Source: Bacillota bacterium
GTDB taxonomy: Bacteria; Bacillota; UBA4882; UBA8346
DNA: 35,569 nucleotides
Direction of reading: 5' to 3'
Assembly (NCBI GenBank): GCA_023436305.1
Contig: JAEZJQ010000131.1
Span: forward strand, 1 to 35,569
The notes under the pieces were generated by a model that was not told the DNA's origin, searched no databases, and saw only the letters and a list, made by a program, of their open reading frames with translations. Of this stretch, positions 7,740 through 15,497 are shown in pieces. The first letter of the stretch is position 1. Every line of letters starts with the position of its first letter. Both the position numbers and the translations under genes were made by a program.

Positions 7740-9764
7740 ATGGAAATCGATTTGAGGGCTGTCCCGAATCATCATAATGTTACCAATGCAAATTCCGCAT
7801 GGGTTATAGATAAGCACCGTTCAACCGAGCCGATTATTTTGGAGGATGGGCTGTTATTCCGGCTCATTTTTGAAAATGCCGCCATCGGAATTGCCTTGAT
7901 TGATCTCGAAGGGCGCCTGATAGAGATTAATCCGTCATTTCTTAAATTGTTCGGCTATAACCAGGAAGAACTTCATGCCAATCGTTTTTCGATGCTGTTT
8001 CATCCCGATGAACCGCAATCGGGTAATTGTGTTTATCATGATATGCCTTTTCACGATTGCAATCAGTATCAGATTGAGAAGCGCTTTATTTGTAAGGACG
8101 GACAGGTTATCTGGGGCTGGTTAACTGTCTCATTGATCCGGAGACCCATTTTAGAACCTCATTTTTTTATTGCCATGATTGAGGATATTACGAAACGCAA
8201 GCAAATGGAGGAAGCTTTGATCGCCGAAAAGAAAAGACTGGCGATAACATTGGGCTCTATAGGAGACGGGGTTATTGCCACCGATATTGACGGCAATGTG
8301 GTTTTAATGAATGAGATTGCTGAGAACTTAACCGGCTGGGGTCAGGTGGATGCCCTTGGGAAACCGATTGCCAAAGTATTTTACATTATTAACAAACAAA
8401 CCGGCACACCTTATCAAAATCTAGCAACTGATGTATTAAAAAACGGGAATGCCGGTATTACTGAAGATATAGTTTTAGTTTCCCACGAAGGGGCCGAACG
8501 TTTTATTTCCCTGAGTATCGCTCCAATCCGTAATCTAGAGGGAAAATGTTCCGGCACGGTATTGGTGTTTCGAGATATCACCGAGAAACAAAAAATGGCC
8601 GAGGAGCTTATAAAAAAGCAAAGATTTGAATCTATGGCTATGCTCGCGGGTGGAATTGCCCATGATTTTAACAATATACTGGCCGGAATTCTGGCCAACG
8701 CTCAATTGGCAAAGGTTTTATTGGCAAAAGGGAAAGATATTTCCAAAAACCTGATGGAAATTGCGGAAGCTATCAAGAGGGCCACTCTTTTGACCAAGCA
8801 GTTGTTGAATTTCGCCAAAGGAGATGCGCTGGTAAAAAAGGCGACTTCCATTGTGGAACTAATTAAAGCCAATGCTGAATTTAGCTTACGGGGTTCCAAT
8901 GTGAAATGTGAGTATTTTTTACAGGATCATATCTGGCCGGTGATGGGCGATGAAGGTCAATTGGGCCAGGTAATTAATAATTTAATCATTAATGCGGTCC
9001 AGGCCATGCCGGAAGGGGGGACGTTGCTTATATCGGCTGAAAACTTGGCGATTGGGGCCGAAAGCACCATGCTTTTACCCAAAAAGAACTATGTAAAAAT
9101 CACCGTAAAAGATACTGGAGCCGGTATTCCGACGGATCTTCTTTCCAAAATATTTGATCCTTATTTTACCACCAAGGAAAAAGGGAGTGGATTGGGACTC
9201 ACCTCTTCGTATTCGATCATTAAAAAGCACGACGGTTATATTGATGTTGAGTCCATACCCTACATCGGAACCGTCTTTTATATTTACCTGCCCGCGTTGG
9301 AAGCCAAAATCACCCCGAAAGCGCATCCCGTGAAAAAAATATTTAACGGCAAAGGAAAAATATTATTAATGGATGATGAAGCCGCTATTCGCCATACCAC
9401 CAAAAAAATTCTAACATACCTGGGATATAAAACTGTAATCGCCAAAGATGGGGCGGAAGTACTGGAACTGTATACCTTCGCCCAAAAGGCGGGAAATCCC
9501 TTTGATGCCGTAATTATGGATTTAACGATTCCCGGAGGGGGCGGTGGTAAAGAAACGATTACCAAATTAAAAAAAATCGACCCACAAGTGAAAGCGATTC
9601 TTTCCAGTGGTTATGCCAATGATTTTATGCTTACCGATTATCATCGCTATGGTTTCAAGGGAGTGATGATAAAACCCTATAACATGGAGGAATTAAGCGC
9701 TACCTTGCATCGGGTGATTAACGAGTCCGGTCAGACTCCGGTTAAGTCAAATTCAGGAATATAA
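7740..9764 (+). CDS. Cytoplasmic PAS-PAS hybrid histidine kinase with receiver domain
   Basis: Sensor kinase of 674 residues with no membrane segment. Order: PAS domain (about 40-155), second PAS domain (about 165-285, ITLGSIGDGVIATD), dimerisation domain with the phosphorylated His308 in GGIAHDFNNILAGI, ATPase domain (N-box QVINNLIINAVQAMP, G1 DTGAGIP, G2 KGSGLGLT), then a receiver domain (about 540-660) with acceptor Asp594 in VIMDLTIPGG. The H-box type (HDFNNIL) is that of NtrB-like hybrid kinases. RBS GGAGGG is upstream of the ATG. No output regulator lies beside it, so the partner is elsewhere. Its end overlaps the convergent radical SAM gene by 34 bp. Confidence 0.93.
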   Translation: MEIDLRAVPNHHNVTNANSAWVIDKHRSTEPIILEDGLLFRLIFENAAIGIALIDLEGRLIEINPSFLKLFGYNQEELHANRFSMLFHPDEPQSGNCVYHDMPFHDCNQYQIEKRFICKDGQVIWGWLTVSLIRRPILEPHFFIAMIEDITKRKQMEEALIAEKKRLAITLGSIGDGVIATDIDGNVVLMNEIAENLTGWGQVDALGKPIAKVFYIINKQTGTPYQNLATDVLKNGNAGITEDIVLVSHEGAERFISLSIAPIRNLEGKCSGTVLVFRDITEKQKMAEELIKKQRFESMAMLAGGIAHDFNNILAGILANAQLAKVLLAKGKDISKNLMEIAEAIKRATLLTKQLLNFAKGDALVKKATSIVELIKANAEFSLRGSNVKCEYFLQDHIWPVMGDEGQLGQVINNLIINAVQAMPEGGTLLISAENLAIGAESTMLLPKKNYVKITVKDTGAGIPTDLLSKIFDPYFTTKEKGSGLGLTSSYSIIKKHDGYIDVESIPYIGTVFYIYLPALEAKITPKAHPVKKIFNGKGKILLMDDEAAIRHTTKKILTYLGYKTVIAKDGAEVLELYTFAQKAGNPFDAVIMDLTIPGGGGGKETITKLKKIDPQVKAILSSGYANDFMLTDYHRYGFKGVMIKPYNMEELSATLHRVINESGQTPVKSNSGI

Positions 9765-10657
9765 TCTTCGGAAGCGGCTTCCAATTCCTGGATAAAACCA
9801 TTTTCGAAATCCAACTCCCCGATTTTCGTGACCACCTGGCTGTATTCTTCCTGGGTAAGCTTGCGGCTGATCTCCGGGTGGTTTTTGGCGTTATGAAACG
9901 GAAGATATTGGGCCATAATGCTGGTGTAAACTCCATCTCTCAAATTGTATTTAATCCACTCCAGACAACGCAAGGAATCCTCAACTTTTCCCGGCATCAC
10001 CAAGTGTCTTACCAATACTCCGGAACGCATTAAACCGTCATTATCCAGCTCTACCGGACCGCATTGTCTGGCCATTTCCAAAATGGCCGAACTAGCCACC
10101 GCAAAATAATTGGGAGCTTCGCAATATTCATTTCCAAGATCCGGAGCGATATATTTTAGATCGGGAATATAGATATTCACCAAACCCTCCAACAAACGGA
10201 GCGTTTCCACTTTTTCATAGGCGGAAGTATTATAAACAATGGGAATATTAAGACCCATCATGCCCCGGGCGAGTTGGATGGCCTGGGCAATTTGAGGCAC
10301 ATACGGGGCGCCGGTGATTAAATTAATATTATGAGCTCCCTGAGATTGGAGTTGTATAAATTTCTGGGCCAGTGTGGGTACCGAGACTTCCCTGCCAAAG
10401 CTTTCGTGGCTAATCTTGTAATTCTGGCAAAAACAGCACTTCAGATTACAGTTTGAGAAAAAAACGGTTCCCGAACCCCGGTTACCGCTTATAGGGGGTT
10501 CCTCCCAATGATGCAAAGCGACCCGGGCAATTTTGGGCTGAATTCCGGCGCCACAAAACCCTTTTTGCCCCATGGTCCGGTTAATATGGCAATTTCGCGG
10601 GCACAGGTCGCAATTGGCCAACATTTTCTCTACCGCATCGATTTCCATCAGTTCCAT
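9731..10657 (-). CDS. PflX-like radical SAM protein (PFL-activase-like)
   Basis: Radical SAM protein, 308 residues from the chosen start. The cluster motif C70-x3-C74-x2-C77 (NCNLKCCFCQ) binds the 4Fe-4S used to cleave S-adenosylmethionine. An N-terminal cysteine group (C16, C19, C23, C35 in CDLCPRNC...GFCGAG) is typical of the PflX family (COG1313), described as pyruvate formate-lyase activating enzyme-like. The true substrate is unknown and no glycyl-radical enzyme gene lies nearby. A start 10 codons further upstream is possible, but the ATG at 10657 has AAGGAG 9-10 bases before it, which decides the choice. It converges with the hybrid kinase. Confidence 0.85.
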   Translation of the reverse strand: MELMEIDAVEKMLANCDLCPRNCHINRTMGQKGFCGAGIQPKIARVALHHWEEPPISGNRGSGTVFFSNCNLKCCFCQNYKISHESFGREVSVPTLAQKFIQLQSQGAHNINLITGAPYVPQIAQAIQLARGMMGLNIPIVYNTSAYEKVETLRLLEGLVNIYIPDLKYIAPDLGNEYCEAPNYFAVASSAILEMARQCGPVELDNDGLMRSGVLVRHLVMPGKVEDSLRCLEWIKYNLRDGVYTSIMAQYLPFHNAKNHPEISRKLTQEEYSQVVTKIGELDFENGFIQELEAASEDYIPEFDLTGV

Positions 10658-10905
10658 AAATACATCACTCCTTGACAGCGGTGGCAACTCAAAATATTCA
10701 TATACATTATAACAGATCTTTGATAATTATCAAGAAAGTCGAAAGTCAAAATTGGTTAACGGCGGTTAAGAAGGAAAACTTACCAAACAGAGCGAATCTT
10801 TTATGGAGATTAGAGCAGTCCGTTTGGAAAATCGAAGTAAAAAGTGTGAATGCTTTGTTGTCTGAGGGTTAACATTGGACTTTAAAATGAAAGTTGGAGC
10901 CGCCT

Positions 10906-11892
10906 ATGGGAAAAGCCGGAATTAGTATTGATAATTTATCATTTGTACAAGAAAACATAAGAATCATCGAAGGTTTGTCATTGGAGGTTCCTCGTGGGAG
11001 CCGTTTTGGATTACTGGGCCCGAAAAATACGGGAAAAACCAGTTTAATTCATTTATTAACCGGTTCTTTAAAACCGGATTCCGGTACCATGGATGTTTTT
11101 GGCTTTGAGCCCCAATCGCAAGCCATGGAAATTCGCCACCGGATGGGGATTATGTTAAATCCGCCGGAGCTTTATGATAGCTTAAACATCATGGATAATA
11201 TGGAGTTTCACGGCTGGGCCAGGGAACTGAATTCCGAAGACCGGCAGGATCGGATTCACGAATTGCTTAACCATTTCGGCCTATGGGAGAAAAGGCGTTA
11301 TTTGGTGGAAAGTTTAAGCGTGGAGGAGAAACTGCGCTTGGGTATGGCAACCTTGTTTCTGCACCGGCCACCTTTAATCTTTTTGGATGAACCAACCGCG
11401 GGACTGGATCCGATGGCCGCCCTGAGGTTGCGTGAATCTTTAGGCTTATTAATTGATAACCGTCCGTTATTAACGGTTTTTTTAACCACGGATAATCAAG
11501 CTGACGCCGCCAGGTTTTGTGAGCGGGTGGCCATATTCCACCAAGGCAAAATTCTCAAGGAAGGCACCCCCGCCGAATTGGGGCTTAGCACAGAGTTACC
11601 CAGGCTAAGATTGGCTGGAGAGGGTTTTAACCCAACCATCTTGCACTTATTAATTGCCGAGCCGGAAGTGGACCAGGCTGAGATTCATGATGGTAATTTG
11701 TACATTACGCTGAACGCCGGAATTGATTTGGCGTATTTGACCGGCGTTATTGAAGAAGCCGGGGCTAAGATTCACGGGACGTTTTGGGAAGAGAACATGG
11801 GAGATATCCTGGCCGGTCTGATTCAAAATGATAATGAAAAGGAAATAAAGCAAAAGAAGAAGGAAGAAAAATCCAAGAAAAATGGGAAATAA
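10906..11892 (+). CDS. ABC transporter-type ATPase with degenerate motifs, no permease partner
   Basis: ATP-binding protein of about 328 residues, related to the CcmA/NatA-type exporter ATPases. Walker A is intact (GPKNTGKT, 38-45), and Walker B is LIFLDEPTAGLDP. The signature, normally LSGGQ, reads LSVEEKLRLG. The switch histidine, normally in TTHD, is Asp in FLTTDNQADAA. A C-terminal domain follows and ends in a lysine-rich tail (KKKEEKSKKNGK). ATG at 10906 has GGAG 6 bases upstream; a TTG at 10894 is less likely. No membrane-protein gene lies on either side, so the permease, if any, is elsewhere. It may be weakly active or regulatory. Confidence 0.82.
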   Translation: MGKAGISIDNLSFVQENIRIIEGLSLEVPRGSRFGLLGPKNTGKTSLIHLLTGSLKPDSGTMDVFGFEPQSQAMEIRHRMGIMLNPPELYDSLNIMDNMEFHGWARELNSEDRQDRIHELLNHFGLWEKRRYLVESLSVEEKLRLGMATLFLHRPPLIFLDEPTAGLDPMAALRLRESLGLLIDNRPLLTVFLTTDNQADAARFCERVAIFHQGKILKEGTPAELGLSTELPRLRLAGEGFNPTILHLLIAEPEVDQAEIHDGNLYITLNAGIDLAYLTGVIEEAGAKIHGTFWEENMGDILAGLIQNDNEKEIKQKKKEEKSKKNGK

Positions 11893-12063
11893 GCATGGGA
11901 TGGGAACCCGTCCTAAATCCAATCGAATCCGGTGGGATATTGCTTTCGGTTGAATTCACCGGATGAAAAGACTTATGGACAACGGTTAAGACCTGGACGT
12001 AAGTTTTTTTATTGCACAAAACTAATCTTAATTCTTAAAAAGAAGGTTTTCAAAGGAATAAAA

Positions 12064-12077
12064 AGTACCATGGTACT
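12064..12077. promoter_or_regulatory. Candidate operator AGTAC-N4-GTACT, site A
   Basis: AGTACCATGGTACT is a perfect 14-bp palindrome. It lies about 75 bp upstream of the expected transcription start of the kinase/regulator operon. The same dyad with the same spacing recurs at 14475. A further AGTAC half-site lies at 12096-12100. The AGT/ACT arms resemble the architecture of sites bound by LiaR/VraR-type regulators (family knowledge). Binding is inferred. Confidence 0.45.
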
Positions 12078-12109
12078 ATGAAAATAGTTCCAAATAGTAC
12101 AAAAGTAAC

Positions 12110-12138
12110 ATGACAACCGGAGAAACCGGTGTTATCAT
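12110..12138 (+). promoter_or_regulatory. Promoter of the two-component operon
   Basis: ATGACA (12110-12115), a 17-base spacer, then TATCAT (12133-12138): each hexamer differs from consensus in one base. The spacer contains the inverted repeat ACCGG-AGAA-ACCGGT. The start would be near 12145, giving a leader of about 260 nt that includes the whole MITE-like element. Confidence 0.55.
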
Positions 12139-12192
12139 ATTTAATAGAAATGAAATATAAAATTAACCTTATTGTAACAATCCTAACCGCCT

Positions 12193-12305
12193 AGGAGTCT
12201 GTGCGAGTAACACTTTTTAATAACTTAAAACAACTATATGTTGGATTAGAATATGTCACTTGATACGAAATACGCTTCGAAAATCGATTATCCGCACAGA
12301 CTCCT
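12193..12305 (+). mobile_element. MITE-like element, copy 1
   Basis: 113-bp AT-rich element bounded by the perfect 13-bp inverted repeat AGGAGTCTGTGCG / CGCACAGACTCCT. The interior shows shared blocks with copies 2 and 3 (AACTTAAAAC, AATCGATTAT). It has no coding capacity. It lies between the promoter at 12110-12138 and the kinase gene, so it would be transcribed in the leader of that operon. Confidence 0.8.
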
Positions 12306-12405
12306 CGGTGAACCGGCAGCCGAAATCCGGTTTCGATTCGAGGGAACCGTCTGCGGATTGTGGAATGGAATGTAAAAGGTGAAATAAACGGGGGGATGGA
12401 GGCGC

Positions 12406-13623
12406 ATGTCGGAACTTACCTTGAAGATTGTGATATTACTGCTTTCCATCACCGCTCATGTCGTGGCTTTCTTGCAATTTCATGTTCATTCAATTAGTGA
12501 AATAATGCCCACCAATTGGGTAAATACCTTCATTGGCTTATTGATTATTTCGCTGCTCATCGCTTGCTGGTTCCCATTTTGCGGTAATCGCCGTTTTTTA
12601 AAATATTTATTGATTGCCCGCGGTATAATTGCCTTACTGGTGGGTCAGATGTCGGGGGATTATTTTGGCGCGGAATTGACCTTGTTGGCCGTGGCAATCA
12701 TCGAAGCCGGAGTTTATTCCTCCTTTAAATACGGGCTAACTTACGGACTGATAATCATCTTTTGGGGGTTAGTGTTGCAGACTCCGACCACTTTGTTCGG
12801 AATGGTTCCACCATATTATTTCTCCTGGCATGAACGGCTGGGATTTATTATTTTATTGCTGTTGATTACCGGAGTCACCGCTTTGTTGCGTTTTCACCGG
12901 GAGAATCAGATCCCGGCCACTGAGTTGAACCGCCGCTTGCAGGAGGCTACCTGGGAAATGGCGCAAACGAATATGAAGTTACAAGAGTATGCCATTACGG
13001 CTGAACAAGAGGCCATGCTGAATGAACGGAAACGGGTAGCCCGCGAGGTTCATGATACATTGGCCTACACCCTTACCAATCTGGTGATGATGATGGAAGC
13101 GGCCATTGATTTGGCGGATAAGTCCAGTCCGGATTTGATAAAACACCTGGAAGTAGCTCGAAATCAAGCCAAAGAGGGTTTATCTGAGGTTCGTTATGCG
13201 TTACAAGCGTTACGGCCAGTGGAATTCAGCGGATTTGTGGGGCTTTCCGCAATTCAACGGCTGGTCAAGGCTTTTGAAAAGGCGGCCCAAATCAAAGTAA
13301 TATTGGAACTTGGTGATGTACCGCTTTATCTGGGAGAAGAAGCCAATTTGACTCTTTTCAGGCTTGTCCAGGAAGGTCTGACGAATGCCCTGCGCCACGG
13401 CAGGGCCAACCAGATATCCGTATTGTTTACCAGGGACGGCGACGGAGTCTTTGTAACCATTAAAGATAACGGAATCGGGAGCGGCAGTTTTGGACCCAAG
13501 ACCGGTTTTGGTTTACTGGGGATGCAGGAACGGGTTGAACGGCTGGGAGGCCGTTTGGAAGTCATTAGTGAACCGGGCGAAGGATTTACGCTTCGGGCCT
13601 GGATCCCGTTACGAGAGGGGTAA
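12406..13623 (+). CDS. Membrane sensor histidine kinase, NarL/LiaS class
   Basis: Sensor kinase of 405 residues. The N-terminal 165 residues hold about six hydrophobic helices with short loops, so the signal is probably sensed in or near the membrane. Then come a coiled linker (about 170-205), the HisKA_3 dimerisation domain with phosphorylated His216 in VAREVHDTLAYT, and an ATPase domain (RLVQEGLTNALRHG, DNGIGSG, GFGLLGM). This is the class that pairs with NarL/LuxR-type regulators. The regulator gene follows 8 bp downstream. RBS GGAGG precedes the ATG. The signal is unknown; 6-helix kinases of this class often respond to envelope stress. Confidence 0.92.
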   Translation: MSELTLKIVILLLSITAHVVAFLQFHVHSISEIMPTNWVNTFIGLLIISLLIACWFPFCGNRRFLKYLLIARGIIALLVGQMSGDYFGAELTLLAVAIIEAGVYSSFKYGLTYGLIIIFWGLVLQTPTTLFGMVPPYYFSWHERLGFIILLLLITGVTALLRFHRENQIPATELNRRLQEATWEMAQTNMKLQEYAITAEQEAMLNERKRVAREVHDTLAYTLTNLVMMMEAAIDLADKSSPDLIKHLEVARNQAKEGLSEVRYALQALRPVEFSGFVGLSAIQRLVKAFEKAAQIKVILELGDVPLYLGEEANLTLFRLVQEGLTNALRHGRANQISVLFTRDGDGVFVTIKDNGIGSGSFGPKTGFGLLGMQERVERLGGRLEVISEPGEGFTLRAWIPLREG

Positions 13624-13631
13624 ATCATGAA

Positions 13632-14318
13632 ATGAAAAAGATCCAAATCATACTGGTGGATGATCAGACCTTGTTTGTAGAGAGCTTGCGGACAGTGTTG
13701 GAGATGCGGGCGGACGATATGGCGGTCATCGGAGTGGCCTATGATGGCGCCCAAGCCGTGGAACTGGTGGGCGAATGTAAACCGGATGTGGTTTTAATGG
13801 ATGTCCGAATGCCGGTGATGAATGGGGTGGAAAGTACCCGGTTGATTAAGGAAGAATATCCGGATATTAAAGTGTTGATGCTGACCACTTTCGATGATGA
13901 CCAATATGTGGTTGAAGCCTTACGCCTGGGAGCAGTGGGGTATTTGTTAAAAGATATGCCACCGGTGGAGTTAATCAGCGCTGTCCGGGCGGTTCACGAA
14001 GGTGGGGTATTGATCTCGCCCAAGGTGGCCACTAAACTGGTGAAAAAGATAGTGAGTCCCGCCGGGAAGGAGAAAGATGCTTCAAACCCTACAATTAATT
14101 CCAATTCTTGGGTCCAAGAATTGAGTGAACGGGAAAAGAGAATCTTGCAATTGATGGCCCAGGGCTTTGATAATAAAGAAATTGGGAAAACGTTATTTAT
14201 TGCCGAACAAACGGTGAAAAATCACGTCAGCATTATTTATTCCAAACTGGGGGTACGGGATCGGGTCCAGGCTTCCCGGCTCGTGATTGAAGCCGGCCTG
14301 GATAAGGATGAAACGTAA
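13632..14318 (+). CDS. NarL/LuxR-family response regulator
   Basis: Response regulator of 228 residues. The receiver domain (about 4-120) has acidic residues Asp10/Asp11, acceptor Asp57 in VVLMDVRMPVMNG, the conserved Thr in MLTTFDD and Lys in YLLKDM. A linker of about 30 residues leads to a LuxR-type helix-turn-helix (about 160-225: LSEREKRILQLMAQG, then AEQTVKNHVSIIYSKLGVRDR). It forms a unit with the kinase just upstream. It is the natural candidate to bind the AGTAC-N4-GTACT dyads found upstream of its own operon and of the MoxR operon. Confidence 0.95.
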   Translation: MKKIQIILVDDQTLFVESLRTVLEMRADDMAVIGVAYDGAQAVELVGECKPDVVLMDVRMPVMNGVESTRLIKEEYPDIKVLMLTTFDDDQYVVEALRLGAVGYLLKDMPPVELISAVRAVHEGGVLISPKVATKLVKKIVSPAGKEKDASNPTINSNSWVQELSEREKRILQLMAQGFDNKEIGKTLFIAEQTVKNHVSIIYSKLGVRDRVQASRLVIEAGLDKDET

Positions 14319-14336
14319 CGATTCAGGATCATAATT

Positions 14337-14398
14337 AGAATACAGTGACCGGAAGGCCGAATACAGAAGTCGGAAGTCAGAATACAGTAGTCGAAATA
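14337..14398. repeat. Short degenerate direct repeats (AATACAG / AAGTCGG words)
   Basis: The word GAATACAG occurs three times (near 14338, 14359 and 14380) at about 21-base intervals, with AAGTCGGAAGTCA and AGTAGTCGAAATA between. It starts 18 bases after the response regulator stop and contains no gene. Confidence 0.6.
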
Positions 14399-14474
14399 AG
14401 AGCTTTGAATGGGGAACTTTAGAGCATTCGTTGGAACCTTCTGTATTCTTTCACCTATATTCTTCGGTTAAATT

Positions 14475-14488
14475 AGTACTGCGGTACT
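14475..14488. promoter_or_regulatory. Candidate operator AGTAC-N4-GTACT, site B
   Basis: AGTACTGCGGTACT: the same arms and spacing as site A with a different centre, so the symmetry and not mere sequence copying is kept. It lies about 195 bp upstream of the first gene of the MoxR operon. Confidence 0.42.
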
Positions 14489-14506
14489 TGATCGATGATT
14501 TGAATC

Positions 14507-14520
14507 AGTACCATGGTAAG
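14507..14520. promoter_or_regulatory. Candidate operator, degenerate site C
   Basis: AGTACCATGGTAAG: first arm and centre identical to site A, second arm with two changes. It lies exactly 32 bp (about three helical turns) downstream of site B, so two dimers could bind on the same face of the DNA. Confidence 0.35.
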
Positions 14521-14684
14521 ACGCCAAATATTCAAACAAATGGTATATTAATTATATTCGGACTGATGGGTTATCCATTTTCGACGGGGGAAATCGAGAA
14601 TACAATTGATTTATGGCATAAAAAGGCCACATATTCCTAATGAGAAATTAAGACAGGAGGAGATCGGATATTCGGAATTATTTT

Positions 14685-15497
14685 TTGAACCGGTTTTTAA
14701 ATGATAGCCGCCGGCGTTTAAATCAAATTATCATGGTCATCCACCTGGCAAAAGTTATGGGATGGGCCGGGGCGGCAGGAGCATTGGTGATTACGGCGGC
14801 TCGCGTTTTTGGATGGACCGGCGCCGTATTAAGTATTTGGTTAATCATAACTGGTATGGGCGGTTTGGCTGGATTGGTTATGAGTTGGAGGCTCCGTTTG
14901 GACATGGGGGCGGTGGCCCGTTGGGTGGATGAGTATCAAAACAACGCCGAGGCCTATTCGGCCGCTTTGGTTTGCCTGGAGCGGAACTGTTCCGAACCAC
15001 TGGATGACTGGGTGGTGGAACGCGCCGAAACCTTGGCCGGGGAGTCGACCTTCATCCGCCGGCCTACCCGCTATCTAATCCGTAAAGCGGCAATTACCGG
15101 GGGGGTGTTATTGGCCGCATTGGCCATTGTATTATGGAATCCTACGCCGATTATGAATATTTCGCAGTTGATTTTTCCCAAACAAATGGTGGACGTTGCT
15201 TCTGGTAATTTCCAGCAGAGTGGAAGCCGGTTGGAGCAACAACAAAACGGCGACCGTTCCGGGGTCCGGACAATAATTTTGCAGAAGCAAGAAAGTCCGG
15301 TGATGGGGTTTGTGCTGTGGGGTAAGAATGGTACCATACCGTTAGCTCAAGTATTGCCGGATTTCCAGCGTACCGCCAAGGCGGCTTTAACCGAAAACAA
15401 AGTTCCCAGTGAATACGATAACTTCGTACAGGCTTATTTTTTGGAATTATCCCGGGAAATCAAGGGCAATTTACCCGAAAGTGAGGGCCAAAAATGA
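14685..15497 (+). CDS. DUF4175-like membrane protein, first gene of the MoxR operon
   Basis: Protein of about 270 residues that opens the MoxR/VWA operon. Two hydrophobic helices lie near the N-terminus (about 22-68) and a third at about 130-150. Between them is an amphipathic part with LDMGAVARWVDEYQNNAEAY, which resembles the N-terminal region of DUF4175-type proteins found in such operons, but the protein is much shorter than those. The role is unknown. Start choice is uncertain: TTG at 14685 is 24 bases from the strong AGGAGG (14655-14660), while an in-frame ATT at 14670 sits at the ideal distance of 9 bases and would add five residues (MRNYF). The end overlaps moxR by 4 bases (ATGA). Confidence 0.75.
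   Translation: MNRFLNDSRRRLNQIIMVIHLAKVMGWAGAAGALVITAARVFGWTGAVLSIWLIITGMGGLAGLVMSWRLRLDMGAVARWVDEYQNNAEAYSAALVCLERNCSEPLDDWVVERAETLAGESTFIRRPTRYLIRKAAITGGVLLAALAIVLWNPTPIMNISQLIFPKQMVDVASGNFQQSGSRLEQQQNGDRSGVRTIILQKQESPVMGFVLWGKNGTIPLAQVLPDFQRTAKAALTENKVPSEYDNFVQAYFLELSREIKGNLPESEGQK

Larger units (their letters stand above)
11893..12405 (+). other. 513-bp regulatory region before the two-component operon
   Basis: Non-coding. In order it holds: an inverted repeat ATCCGGTG/CACCGGAT (11927-11934 and 11957-11964) after the ABC gene, with no T-run; the 14-bp dyad at 12064-12077; a strong promoter at 12110-12138; and a MITE-like element at 12193-12305. The last 100 bp before the kinase start (12306-12405) carry only a leader and a GGGGGATGGAGG ribosome site. 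Confidence 0.6.
14319..14669 (+). other. 351-bp region between the response regulator and the MoxR operon
   Basis: Holds a degenerate repeat block (14337-14398), two operator-like dyads (14475-14488, 14507-14520), a weak promoter match (TTCAAA 14531-14536, 16 bases, TATATT 14553-14558) and the AGGAGG ribosome site at 14655-14660. A 69-codon frame beginning with TTG at 14431 has no convincing ribosome site and runs through the dyads, so it is not called. Confidence 0.5.

Noticed and set aside
10672..10872. 66-codon plus-strand frame between the radical SAM and ABC genes
   Set aside because: It begins inside the promoter/leader side of the radical SAM gene, has no ribosome site and no recognisable motif.
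14431..14640. 69-codon frame with TTG start before the MoxR operon
   Set aside because: No ribosome site, no family resemblance, and it runs through the two operator-like dyads and a possible promoter.
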